Positions 42,304 to 50,109 of a DNA stretch of 64,000 nucleotides are shown piece by piece (within the stretch, counting starts at the first letter, position 1; the number at the start of each line of letters is the position of its first letter). Source of the DNA: Nocardioides rotundus (GTDB lineage: Bacteria; Actinomycetota; Actinomycetes; Propionibacteriales; Nocardioidaceae); the NCBI RefSeq assembly GCF_019931675.1, contig NZ_CP082922.1, forward strand, positions 186,001-250,000, given 5' to 3'. The translations under genes and the position numbers were made by a program. Below the pieces are notes generated by a model that worked only from the letters and a program-made list of their open reading frames with translations, did not search any database and was not told where the DNA came from.

Positions 42304-43749
42304 TCAGTCGGCCATCGGTGCCGCGGCCTCGGCGGCGCCCGCCCGGGGTCTGCGCCACAGGGCCATCGGGATCCGCTCCTCGGCGGGCCGGAGTGCGCTG
42401 AGCCCGAAGGTGAGCGCCACGTTGAGCAGCGTGGCGAGCAGCCCGGGGTTGATCCCGCCCAGGTCGGGCTCGGTGCGGTAGAGGATCAGGGAGGCGGCGA
42501 TGCCGGCGACGATGCCCACGCCGACCGCCCAGCCCTGCACCCGCTTGAAGAACATCAGCGCGATCCAGCCCGGCACCAGCTGCCCGAGGAGGAAGTAGGT
42601 CAGCGCCAGGATCGTCAGCATGATCGTCGACCCCGACAGGGTGAGCGCCGCCGCGGCGACCAGGAAGACCGCCACCACGGCGTTGCTGACCCGGCGCTGG
42701 ACGGCCGGCCGCACGCCCGGCACGAGATTGCGGGTCACCACCCCGCCGATGCTGAGCGCGGTCACCGCGAGCACCAGGATCCCCGAGAGCCCGGCGCCGG
42801 CGGCCACGACCCCGACCAGCCAGTCGGGCAGCAGGTCGGTGGCGGCGTCCATGAAGATCGTGTTCGGGTCCTCCAGTCCGGGCCGGGTCTGGATCGCGTA
42901 GAACGAGGCGACGAACAGGAACGGGTACATCAGCATGTAGAGCGGCATCCACACCGTCGAGGCCTTGATCCCGCCCTCGCTGCGCGAGGTGAAGACGAAG
43001 GCCGCGGAGAAGCCGAGGTAGAAGGTCACCGACTGGAACACGATCGTGGTCAGGGTGAACACCAGCGGGTTGCCGGACAGGGTCACCATCGACTGCGGGA
43101 TCTCGACGGGGTCGAAGGTCTGCGCGACCCCGCCCGCCTGGCTCACCGCGGCGACGCCGACGACCACGATCGCCACCAGCATCAGGGTGTCCTTGAGGAT
43201 CGACACGAACGCCGGCGACCGGACCCCGGAGACGACCAGGTAGATGAACGCGATCGCCGCGGCGAGGATCACCGACTGCAGCGGCGTGATCGGCAGCCCG
43301 AGGGCGCCGAGCACGACCTGCATGCCGATGAACTGGTACTGCCCCCACGGGATCAGCGCGAGCAGCACCGCCACCGCCGTGACGATCTCCAGCGCCCGGC
43401 TGCCGAAGTGCCGGCCGAAGACGTCGGGGATCGTCATGGCGTCGTACCGCACCCCGGCCCGCCACACCAGCGGCGCGAGGAAGTAGCCGATCGGGTAGGC
43501 CAGCAGGATGTAGCCGATGAACCAGATGCCGTAGGACGCACCGCCGGCGTAGATCCCGCTCGGCAGCCCGATCATCGTGCCGATGCTGTAGATCTCGCCG
43601 ACCGCGAGGAAGTAGAGCAGCCACGGCGGGAAGGAGCGACCGCCGACCAGATACTCGCCCATCGAGGAGTTGCGCATCCCGGTGCGCGCGAGCAGCGCGA
43701 CGCCGACGGACGCGGCCATGATCGCGAAGAAGATGATCGGCAGGCTCAT
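42304..43749 (-). CDS. SSS-family sodium:solute symporter
   Basis: This 481-residue protein is a sodium:solute symporter family member with about 13 membrane helices. It begins SLPIIFFAIMAASVGVALLA. Recognisable parts are MGEYLVGGRSFPPWLLYFLAVGEIYSIGTMIGLP and YDAMTIPDVFGRHFGSRALE. ATG 43749 overlaps the upstream small-protein stop. It lies in one operon with that DUF3311-like protein and an amidohydrolase, so it probably imports the amidohydrolase substrate. The cargo is unknown; a carboxylate or acylated amine is plausible. Confidence 0.87.
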   Translation of the reverse strand: MSLPIIFFAIMAASVGVALLARTGMRNSSMGEYLVGGRSFPPWLLYFLAVGEIYSIGTMIGLPSGIYAGGASYGIWFIGYILLAYPIGYFLAPLVWRAGVRYDAMTIPDVFGRHFGSRALEIVTAVAVLLALIPWGQYQFIGMQVVLGALGLPITPLQSVILAAAIAFIYLVVSGVRSPAFVSILKDTLMLVAIVVVGVAAVSQAGGVAQTFDPVEIPQSMVTLSGNPLVFTLTTIVFQSVTFYLGFSAAFVFTSRSEGGIKASTVWMPLYMLMYPFLFVASFYAIQTRPGLEDPNTIFMDAATDLLPDWLVGVVAAGAGLSGILVLAVTALSIGGVVTRNLVPGVRPAVQRRVSNAVVAVFLVAAAALTLSGSTIMLTILALTYFLLGQLVPGWIALMFFKRVQGWAVGVGIVAGIAASLILYRTEPDLGGINPGLLATLLNVALTFGLSALRPAEERIPMALWRRPRAGAAEAAAPMAD

Positions 43750-43982
43750 GCTCCGGCCTCCTCGGCCTCGTGCTCCAGGTCCTCGGCGTAGTACGGCGCA
43801 TCGATCCGCCAGGCCAGCCACAGGCACACGGTGGTGAAGGGGAAGAGGGCGAAGGCGTAGGCGAACAGCAGCGGCACGCCGCCGATGTGCACCGAGGTGT
43901 TCGCCACCAGGGGGATGCCGACCAACAGGGCGGCGGCGGGCACCACCAGCCCCAGGACGACGCTGCTCCAGCGCTCGATCAC
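43746..43982 (-). CDS. DUF3311-like small membrane protein
   Basis: This 78-residue protein has two hydrophobic helices (VVLGLVVPAAALLVGIPLVA and FAYAFALFPFTTVCLWLAW) and an acidic tail (EDLEHEAEEAGA). Its size, topology and position immediately before an SSS symporter match the DUF3311 partner proteins. It starts at GTG 43982, overlapping the amidohydrolase stop by 4 bp, and its own stop overlaps the symporter start by 4 bp. Confidence 0.75.
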   Translation of the reverse strand: MIERWSSVVLGLVVPAAALLVGIPLVANTSVHIGGVPLLFAYAFALFPFTTVCLWLAWRIDAPYYAEDLEHEAEEAGA

Positions 43983-45610
43983 GAGCTGCTCCTCTCGAAG
44001 ACGACCTCGCCGCCGATCACGGTCTGCTCGACCCGCAGGTCGCGCAGCGCCATCGGGTCGGTGGTCTCGGGGTCCGCGGACAGCACGACCAGGTCGGCGT
44101 CCGCGCCATCGGCGAGGGTGCCGGCGTGCCGCTCGGCGTGCAGGAGGTACGACGCCTCACGGGTGTAGCCCGCCACCGCGGTCTCCACGTCCACCGCCTG
44201 CTCGACGCCCAGCCGGTGGCCGTCGCGGGTGACCCGGTTGACCGCGCACCAGATGCCCTCCAGCGGGTCCACCGGCACGATCGGGGTGTCGGAGTGCAGG
44301 CCGAAGCGCACCCCGTGACCGCGCGCGGAGGCGAGCGGGTCGATGGTCGCCGCCCGCTCGGCTCCGAGGAAGCGGTCGCGGTGCCGGTCGCCCCAGTAGT
44401 AGACGTGCTTGATGAAGAAGGAAGCGAGAACCGCGTTCTCGGCCATCTGCGCCAGCTGCTCCTCGTGGGCCATCTGGCAGTGCTCGATCCGGTGCCGCCG
44501 GTCGTCGGCCACGGGCTCGGCACCGAGCGCGTCGTAGGCGTCCAGGATGGTCTGGATCGCGCGGTCGCCGTTGCCGTGCACCGCCACCTGCAGACCCGTG
44601 GCGTGCAGCGTGGCCACCAGTCGGGCCAGCTCCTCCGGGGGGTGCAGCAGCATCCCCACCTGGTCCGGGGCGCAGGCATAGCCCTCGTCCAGTGCGCCGG
44701 TGAGGCCCTGGATGGAGCCGTCGGCCCACAGCTTGGCGCCCAGCACCCGGAAGGCGTCGCGGTCCACGCCGTCCAGCTCCAGCGCCGGGAGGCGTACGTC
44801 GCCCTCGGCCAGGCCCTCGATCAGGTCCGGCACCAGATAGGCGCGGACCCGGGTGCGCAGCCGGCCGTCGGTGATCGCCGAACGGTAGGCCGCCAGCTCC
44901 GCCCGTCCGCCGGTCAGCCCCAGCCCCAGGTCGCACACGGTCGTGACCCCCGCGGCCAGGTAGGCGTCGCCGGCCAGCCCGAGCGCGCTCACCAGCTCCT
45001 CCGGCTCGGCGTCCGGCATGGCGGCGTAGGCCGCGAACGCGGCCGTCTCCACCAGCAGCCCGGTCGGCTCACCGGCGTCGTCGCGGGCGATCACGCCGCC
45101 TTGGGGATCCGCGCTGTCCCGGTCGATCCCGAGGGCGGCCAGCGCCGCGGAGTTCACCACGCAGAAGTGCCCGGAGATGTGCATCAGGCAGACCGGGTTG
45201 TCGGGGGAGACCGGGTCGAGGTCCTGGCGGGTCGGGTGCCGGTCCTCGGCCAGCAGGGAGTCGTCGTACCGATAGCCGCGGACCCACGCGCCCGGCTCGG
45301 CGTCCCGGACCGCCTGCTCCACCCGGTCGGCGATGTCGCCGATGGTGTCGTTGGGCGGGGTGCCGGCCTCGACGGCGGCCGCGAGGGTGAGGCCGAAGAA
45401 GACGGGATGGTTGTGGGTCTCGATGAAGCCGGGGAGCACGGCGCGCCCGGCGAGGTCGACGGCGCGGGCCTCCGGGCCGGCGAGCGCCAGCATGTCCCGG
45501 CTGGTGCCCGTCCCGGCGACGGCCCCGTCGCGCAGGACGATCGCCTCCGCCGGGGAACGTCCGGGCACCATGGTCCGGACGGTGCCGGAGTGCAGCACGG
45601 TGGTCTGCAT
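43979..45610 (-). CDS. Amidohydrolase family protein (YtcJ-like)
   Basis: This 543-residue metal-dependent amidohydrolase is of the YtcJ/amidohydrolase_3 type. N-terminal beta-sandwich segments flank a TIM barrel with the metal motif GFIETHNHPV near residue 66. HISGHFCVVNSAAL, VAVHGNGDRAIQTILDAYD, RHRIEHCQMA and FGLHSDTPI are typical of the group. Members hydrolyse N-acyl or N-formyl groups; the substrate is unknown. ATG 45610 has GGAGAAGGGAAG upstream. Together with the SSS symporter and its location inside the taurine island, hydrolysis of an N-acylated precursor such as an acyltaurine is an attractive but unproven idea. Confidence 0.85.
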   Translation of the reverse strand: MQTTVLHSGTVRTMVPGRSPAEAIVLRDGAVAGTGTSRDMLALAGPEARAVDLAGRAVLPGFIETHNHPVFFGLTLAAAVEAGTPPNDTIGDIADRVEQAVRDAEPGAWVRGYRYDDSLLAEDRHPTRQDLDPVSPDNPVCLMHISGHFCVVNSAALAALGIDRDSADPQGGVIARDDAGEPTGLLVETAAFAAYAAMPDAEPEELVSALGLAGDAYLAAGVTTVCDLGLGLTGGRAELAAYRSAITDGRLRTRVRAYLVPDLIEGLAEGDVRLPALELDGVDRDAFRVLGAKLWADGSIQGLTGALDEGYACAPDQVGMLLHPPEELARLVATLHATGLQVAVHGNGDRAIQTILDAYDALGAEPVADDRRHRIEHCQMAHEEQLAQMAENAVLASFFIKHVYYWGDRHRDRFLGAERAATIDPLASARGHGVRFGLHSDTPIVPVDPLEGIWCAVNRVTRDGHRLGVEQAVDVETAVAGYTREASYLLHAERHAGTLADGADADLVVLSADPETTDPMALRDLRVEQTVIGGEVVFERSSS

Positions 45611-45660
45611 GAGCTTCCCTTCTCCTGTGGTGCCGGTCACTCTCTTGCATGGACCGGTCG

Positions 45661-45700
45661 GGTTCAAAGATCCAGTTCGCAGTGGTTTCAGGGGTCCAGT
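45661..45700 (-). promoter_or_regulatory. Direct repeats upstream of the amidohydrolase operon
   Basis: Two copies of a GGTT(T)CArrG-n-TCCAGT pattern lie at 45661-45676 and 45684-45700, 23-24 bp apart, in the 94-bp gap before the amidohydrolase start and touching the tauE stop side. They are a candidate binding site for a local regulator. Low certainty. Confidence 0.35.
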
Positions 45701-45704
45701 GGTC

Positions 45705-46436
45705 TCACCCGCCCAGCAGGGTGCGCACCAGCACACCGGCGGCGAGGACGGCCAGGAGCACGAGGACGGCGGAGCGGAAGCCGCGTCCGCCCGAGCGCTC
45801 GAAGAGGTGCTGGCCCGCCCAGATGCCGATCAGCGTCACGGGCACCAGCGCGAGGGTCCGGGTCAGCACGTCCATGGTCACCAGCCCGGCGGCCGCGGTC
45901 ATCGCGAAGCCGGCCGAGTCGGTCCCGAGGAAGTAGGCGATCAGCGTCGCCCGGCCCACGTGGGCCGCGGCGTCGCTGGAGAAGTAGAGCAGGATCGCGG
46001 GTGGCCCCCCGATCGCCGTGGCTCCGTTGACCACGCCGCTGACCGCACCGGCGCCGATCGCCAGCCCGGGGCCGGGGGCGCCGCGGATCCGCACCCCGCT
46101 GGCCAGGGCCAGGGTGGCCAGCAGGATCGACACCGCGACGACCACCCGCATCGTGTGCTCGGGGAACACGGTGAGCGCCAGCACCCCCAGCGGCATCGTG
46201 ACCAGGGTCGCGACCAGCAGCAGGGCCATCTGACGCCACTCGACGTCGCGCCACACCCGGGGCAGGAGCCCGATGCTGGCGACCACCTCGAGCGCGAGCA
46301 CGCTCGGCACGACCGCGGCCGGCGGGAAGACCAGGGACAGCGAGGCCACCCAGACCATCGAGGCGCCGAACCCGGAGTATCCGCGGATCACCGCGCCCAC
46401 GAGCACCGCCCCGCAGGCGAACAGCAGCCCGGTCAT
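45705..46436 (-). CDS. tauE: TauE/SafE-family sulfite/anion exporter
   Basis: This 243-residue protein has about 8 hydrophobic segments and belongs to the TauE/SafE/TSUP permease family (DUF81). Repeated features are GAVIRGYSGFGASMVWVASLSLVFPP and SGVVNGATAIGGPPAILLYFS. Family members next to xsc export sulfite (or sulfoacetate/sulfate) made from sulfonates. ATG 46436 overlaps the VWA-gene stop by ATGA. It is the last gene of the iclR-cobS-like-cobT-like-tauE operon, placing export under the same IclR-linked control. Confidence 0.88.
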   Translation of the reverse strand: MTGLLFACGAVLVGAVIRGYSGFGASMVWVASLSLVFPPAAVVPSVLALEVVASIGLLPRVWRDVEWRQMALLLVATLVTMPLGVLALTVFPEHTMRVVVAVSILLATLALASGVRIRGAPGPGLAIGAGAVSGVVNGATAIGGPPAILLYFSSDAAAHVGRATLIAYFLGTDSAGFAMTAAAGLVTMDVLTRTLALVPVTLIGIWAGQHLFERSGGRGFRSAVLVLLAVLAAGVLVRTLLGG

Positions 46437-48130
46437 CGCCGTACCACCCGGGCGAGGAGGGCCACCGTCTGGCGCACCGCCTGGGGGAGGGTCACCTCGT
46501 CGAGATCGAGCTGGACGGCGTGGCGATAGTACGGCGAGAGGTCCAGGCCGACACCGAGCCCGGCGACCGCCACGTCCCCGGCCGCCTCCGCGGCGCCCAC
46601 GACGGCCCGCAGGTGGTCGTCGAGGTAGTGGTCGCCGTTGGCCAGCGCGGTCGCCCGCTCCATCGGGCTGCCGTCGGAGACCACGACCAGCACCCGCCGG
46701 GTCGCGCGCCGCCCGCGCAGGCGGGTCAGCGCCCACTCCACCGCCTCCCCGTCGAGCCCCTCACGGAACCAGTCCTCCCGCAGGATGCCCGCGATCCCGG
46801 GCCGGGCGCGCCGCCAGGACGTGTCGGCGTCCTTGAAGACCAGCAGCGCCTGCTCGGCCAGTCGTCCGGGGTCGGCGGGACGGCCCGCGGCCTCCCAGTC
46901 GCGCAGCGCCCGCCCGCCCTGCCAGGCGCCGGTGCTGAAGCCGAGCAGCTCCGATGGCACCCAGGCGAGATCGAGGGCGCGGGCCATCAGGTCCATCAGG
47001 GTCGCCAGCCCGCGCAGGTTCCGGCGCATCGAGCCGCTGCAGTCCACCAGGAAGGTGACCGCGCAGTCGGGGACGGGCACGGGCTCCTCGGTTCGGAAGA
47101 TCCGCCGCTCCTCGGGGGAGGTGACCAGCAGCGAGAGCCGGGCGGGGTCGACCACGCCGAGCTCGGCGCCGCCGTACCATCGCGGGTCGCCGGGGTCGGA
47201 GAGCAGGTCGGCCAGGGAGCGGGCGAGCCGGTTCAGGCCGACCCCGCTGTCCCGGGCGGCCGCGTCCAGCTCCTCGCGCCAGCGGTTCAGGCGGATCCGC
47301 GGGGTCGCCGCGTCGGCGCGCAGGACGCGGTCGTAGCTCCGGGTGAAGACCCGGTAGTCGTCCATCGGGCCGCCGTCACGGCGTCGCCCCGGCAGCGGCG
47401 CGGGCGCGAGGTCGTCGGTCTCCGGGGGGAACAGGCTCCAACGGCTGCGCAGTGCCCTCGCGGCCGAGTTCCGGCCCGCGTGCGTGGACGCCTCCGCCGA
47501 GGAGCCCACCCGCTCGGCGACCAGGCGCGCGACCGGCGCGAAGGCGGCCTGGTCGCGCACGCTCGCACGCAGGCGCGCCAGGTCGTCGCCCAGCAGCGGC
47601 GCGAGGGCGAAGCGGGTCGACTCCAGCGCGTGCTCGGCGCTCTCGGGGACGGGCTCGCGGGTGAGCCGGGACCGGGCGACCAGCGCGACGGTGAACAGCA
47701 GCAACCCCGCGGTGGTCTCGGCCAGACCGGAGGCGAGGAAGTCGCGGACCCAGGTCTCGTGCCGGTGCCGCAGGTTGCCGCCGACGCCGCGCAGCGCGCT
47801 CGGCGCGAGCGACTCGACGCGATACTGCTCGAGCAGGTCGTAGACCAGCCCGGCCGCATCGCCCTCCGGGGCGTGGGCGCGGTGCAGGCGGGGGTCGGAG
47901 TCGCGCACGCGCAGAGCCAGCCCGTCCGCCGCTCCACGGAAGGAGCGGTAGTCGTCCTCGTCGAGGTCGGGGTGCAGGTGCGCGGCGTCCCCGGGCACCG
48001 GGCCGGAGCGGTCGTGGAGCCGTCCGGAGCGGAAGTGCAGCCAGGGGTCGGCGGCCAGCGCCCGCGCACTCGCCCCGCACAGCTCCTCGACCTCGTGCTG
48101 GGTGCGCGCCCGGGCGGCGCTCCCGCTCAT
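46433..48130 (-). CDS. CobT-like VWA-domain protein
   Basis: This 565-residue protein resembles the cobaltochelatase CobT subunit. An N-terminal helical CobT-type region (to about 330) is followed by a von Willebrand A domain with the MIDAS motif DCSGSMR, and VLVVVSDGSPM later in the fold. In B12 synthesis CobT works with the AAA+ protein CobS to let CobN insert cobalt. Here it is paired with a CobS-like ATPase, but no cobN or other cob gene is present. MoxR/VWA pairs elsewhere (NorQD, CbbQO, CoxDE) mature metalloenzymes, so a maturation or activation role for a sulfonate-pathway enzyme is the best guess. ATGA overlaps on both sides. Confidence 0.8.
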   Translation of the reverse strand: MSGSAARARTQHEVEELCGASARALAADPWLHFRSGRLHDRSGPVPGDAAHLHPDLDEDDYRSFRGAADGLALRVRDSDPRLHRAHAPEGDAAGLVYDLLEQYRVESLAPSALRGVGGNLRHRHETWVRDFLASGLAETTAGLLLFTVALVARSRLTREPVPESAEHALESTRFALAPLLGDDLARLRASVRDQAAFAPVARLVAERVGSSAEASTHAGRNSAARALRSRWSLFPPETDDLAPAPLPGRRRDGGPMDDYRVFTRSYDRVLRADAATPRIRLNRWREELDAAARDSGVGLNRLARSLADLLSDPGDPRWYGGAELGVVDPARLSLLVTSPEERRIFRTEEPVPVPDCAVTFLVDCSGSMRRNLRGLATLMDLMARALDLAWVPSELLGFSTGAWQGGRALRDWEAAGRPADPGRLAEQALLVFKDADTSWRRARPGIAGILREDWFREGLDGEAVEWALTRLRGRRATRRVLVVVSDGSPMERATALANGDHYLDDHLRAVVGAAEAAGDVAVAGLGVGLDLSPYYRHAVQLDLDEVTLPQAVRQTVALLARVVRR

Positions 48131-49119
48131 GGCGCCGGCGCAGGCAGCAGGTCGCCGCCCAGGCAGCGCTGGTAGTACTCCGCGACGACCGGCCGCTCCT
48201 CCTCGTCGCACTTGTTGAGGAAGGACAGCCGGAAGGCGGTCGCCACGTCGCCGAAGATCCCGAGGTTCTCCGCCCAGGTGACCACGGTCCGCGGCGACAT
48301 CAGGGTGGACAGGTCGCCGGCGCGGAAGCCCTCCCGGGTCAGCCCGGCCAGCGCCACCATCGAGGCGGCCAGCTCGCGGCCGGCCGGAGTGTCCATCGCG
48401 GGCACCTGCCCCACCACGATCTCCACCTCCTCCTCGGGCGGGAGGTAGCCCAGCGTCGCGACCACGTTCCACCGGTCCACCTGCGCGTGGTTGAGCCGCT
48501 GCACGCCGGCGTAGAGGCCGTTGACGTTGCCCAGCCCGACGGTGTTGGCGGTGGCGAAGATCCGGAACGCCGGATGCGGGTGCAGCACCCGGCTCTGGTC
48601 GGCCAGGGTGAGCTTGCCGTCGCGCTCGAGCACCCGCTGGATCACGAACATGACCTCGGGCCGCCCGGCGTCGTACTCGTCCAGCACCAGCGCCACCGGC
48701 CGCTGCAGCGACCACGGGATGATCCCCTCGACGAACTCGGTCACCTGATGCCCGTCGCGCACCGTCACGTGGTCGCGCCCGATCAGGTCCAGGCGGGAGA
48801 GGTGCCCGTCGAGGTTGATCCGCACGCACGGCCAGTTCAGCCGGGCCGCGACCTGGTCGACGTGGGTGGACTTCCCGGTGCCGTGCAGTCCCTGCACCAG
48901 CACCCGCCGGTTGTGCGCGAAGCCCGCCACCAGCGCGAGCGTGAGGTCGTGGTCGAAGCGGTAGCCCGGGTCGATCTCGGGCACGTGATCGTCGCGGACG
49001 GAGTACGCCGGCACCCGCAGGTCGGAGTCGATGCCGAAGGTGTCGCGGACGGAGACCGAGAGGTCCGGGGAGCCGAGCTCCTCCAGGCTGTCGGCGGGTG
49101 CGTCCTGGGTCGTCGTCAT
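48127..49119 (-). CDS. CobS-like AAA+ ATPase (MoxR group)
   Basis: This 330-residue AAA+ ATPase has strong CobS character. Walker A is LVQGLHGTGKSTHVDQVAARL. Further along come RINLDGHLSRLDLIGRD, a Walker B-like VALVLDEYDAGRPEVMF, LTLADQSRVLHPHPAFRIFATANT (sensor 1) and NHAQVDRWNVVATLGYLPPE. It forms hexameric rings in the family and partners the VWA protein encoded immediately downstream. It overlaps iclR upstream and the VWA gene downstream by 4 bp each. It is unlikely to serve cobalamin synthesis given the neighbours. Confidence 0.88.
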   Translation of the reverse strand: MTTTQDAPADSLEELGSPDLSVSVRDTFGIDSDLRVPAYSVRDDHVPEIDPGYRFDHDLTLALVAGFAHNRRVLVQGLHGTGKSTHVDQVAARLNWPCVRINLDGHLSRLDLIGRDHVTVRDGHQVTEFVEGIIPWSLQRPVALVLDEYDAGRPEVMFVIQRVLERDGKLTLADQSRVLHPHPAFRIFATANTVGLGNVNGLYAGVQRLNHAQVDRWNVVATLGYLPPEEEVEIVVGQVPAMDTPAGRELAASMVALAGLTREGFRAGDLSTLMSPRTVVTWAENLGIFGDVATAFRLSFLNKCDEEERPVVAEYYQRCLGGDLLPAPAP

Positions 49120-49964
49120 GCGCCGGACCCCCGCTCCTCGATGTCCGCGATCGCCCGGGCGGCGCGGCGCAGCGGCCCCAGCATCCCCTCGGCGCCGTCG
49201 GGCTGCAGCCGGAGCGTGGGTGCCTGCACGGCCACGCAGGTGTTGGATCGGGCGCCCTCGCGCGGCACCAGGACCGCCACACAGACCAGCCCCGCCAGGA
49301 ACTCCTCGTCGTCGACGGCGTATCCCTGCTCGGCGACCCGGGCGAGCTCGGCCTCGAGTCGGTCGGCGTCGGTGATGGTGTTGGGGGTGTAGCCGCGCAG
49401 CGGGGCGTGGCCGAGGAGCTTGCGGCGCTGCTCCGGCGACATCTGGGAGAGCACCATCTTCCCGCTGGCCGAGGCGTGCGCCGGGACGCGGGAGCCGGTG
49501 CGCAGGTAGAAGCGCAGCGGCTCGGAGGTCTCCACCCGGTCCAGGTAGACCACCTCGTTGCCCGACAGCGCGGTCACGTTGCAGGTCTCGCCGACCTCCT
49601 CGACCAGCGCGTCGATCACCGCATGCCGGGCGCCGTGCTGGGTGCTGTTGAGCAGGAGCGACTCGGCGAAGGCGCGCAGCCGCGCGCCGGTGCCGTAGTG
49701 CCTGCCGTCGGACTGCCGGACCAGCAGCCCGGCGGACTCCAGCTGGCCCAGCATCCGGTGCACGGTCGGCTTGGGCATGCCGGTCTCGGCGACCAGCCCG
49801 GGGAGGCTGACGAAGTCGTCCGTGGCGGCGATCAGCTCCAGCAGCCCGAAGAGCCGCATCGCCGGGGTGTCCGGGGCGACCGGCTCGGCCGCGCGGGCCG
49901 GTGCGTCGGCCTGTTCGGCCCGCTCGGGGTCGGGTTCGGCGCTGGCGCGGGAAGCGGTGGTCAT
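49116..49964 (-). CDS. IclR-family transcriptional regulator
   Basis: This 282-residue regulator has an N-terminal winged helix (RLFGLLELIAATDDFVSLPGLVAETGMPKPTVHRMLGQL) and a C-terminal IclR effector domain (YLDRVETSEPLRFYLRTGSRVPAHASASGKMVLSQM; VAVLVPREGARSNTCVAVQAP). ATG 49964 has AGGGG upstream; the frame extends 25 codons further without similarity. It is divergent from xsc with a 145-bp gap holding candidate palindromes and heads the operon ending in tauE. It likely controls xsc and its own operon in response to a pathway intermediate. Confidence 0.9.
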   Translation of the reverse strand: MTTASRASAEPDPERAEQADAPARAAEPVAPDTPAMRLFGLLELIAATDDFVSLPGLVAETGMPKPTVHRMLGQLESAGLLVRQSDGRHYGTGARLRAFAESLLLNSTQHGARHAVIDALVEEVGETCNVTALSGNEVVYLDRVETSEPLRFYLRTGSRVPAHASASGKMVLSQMSPEQRRKLLGHAPLRGYTPNTITDADRLEAELARVAEQGYAVDDEEFLAGLVCVAVLVPREGARSNTCVAVQAPTLRLQPDGAEGMLGPLRRAARAIADIEERGSGA

Positions 49965-50019
49965 GACACCCCTGTCTCGGGAATCGGTACGGATTGTTTC
50001 GATAAGGCGACTCTGCCTC

Positions 50020-50090
50020 TTGTCAGGCCGGGACGGCAACCCCTACGCTCGCAGAATCGTCGAGATTTTGAGACGACACGTTTCAGAAAC
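50020..50090 (+). promoter_or_regulatory. xsc promoter and candidate IclR operator
   Basis: TTGTCA (50020-50025) and TACGCT (50044-50049), 18 bp apart, form a plausible promoter. Downstream, GTTTCAGAAAC (50080-50090) is a perfect 5-bp inverted repeat with a 1-nt centre. Its A/T content is strikingly low-GC for this genome, as expected for an operator. The xsc ATG is at 50110. Confidence 0.45.
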
Positions 50091-50109
50091 CGGGCCGTGA
50101 GGAGTGGAC

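Noticed and set aside
46433..49119. Genuine cobaltochelatase for cobalamin synthesis
   Set aside because: No cobN or other cob gene is nearby, and the genes are locked in an operon with iclR and tauE.
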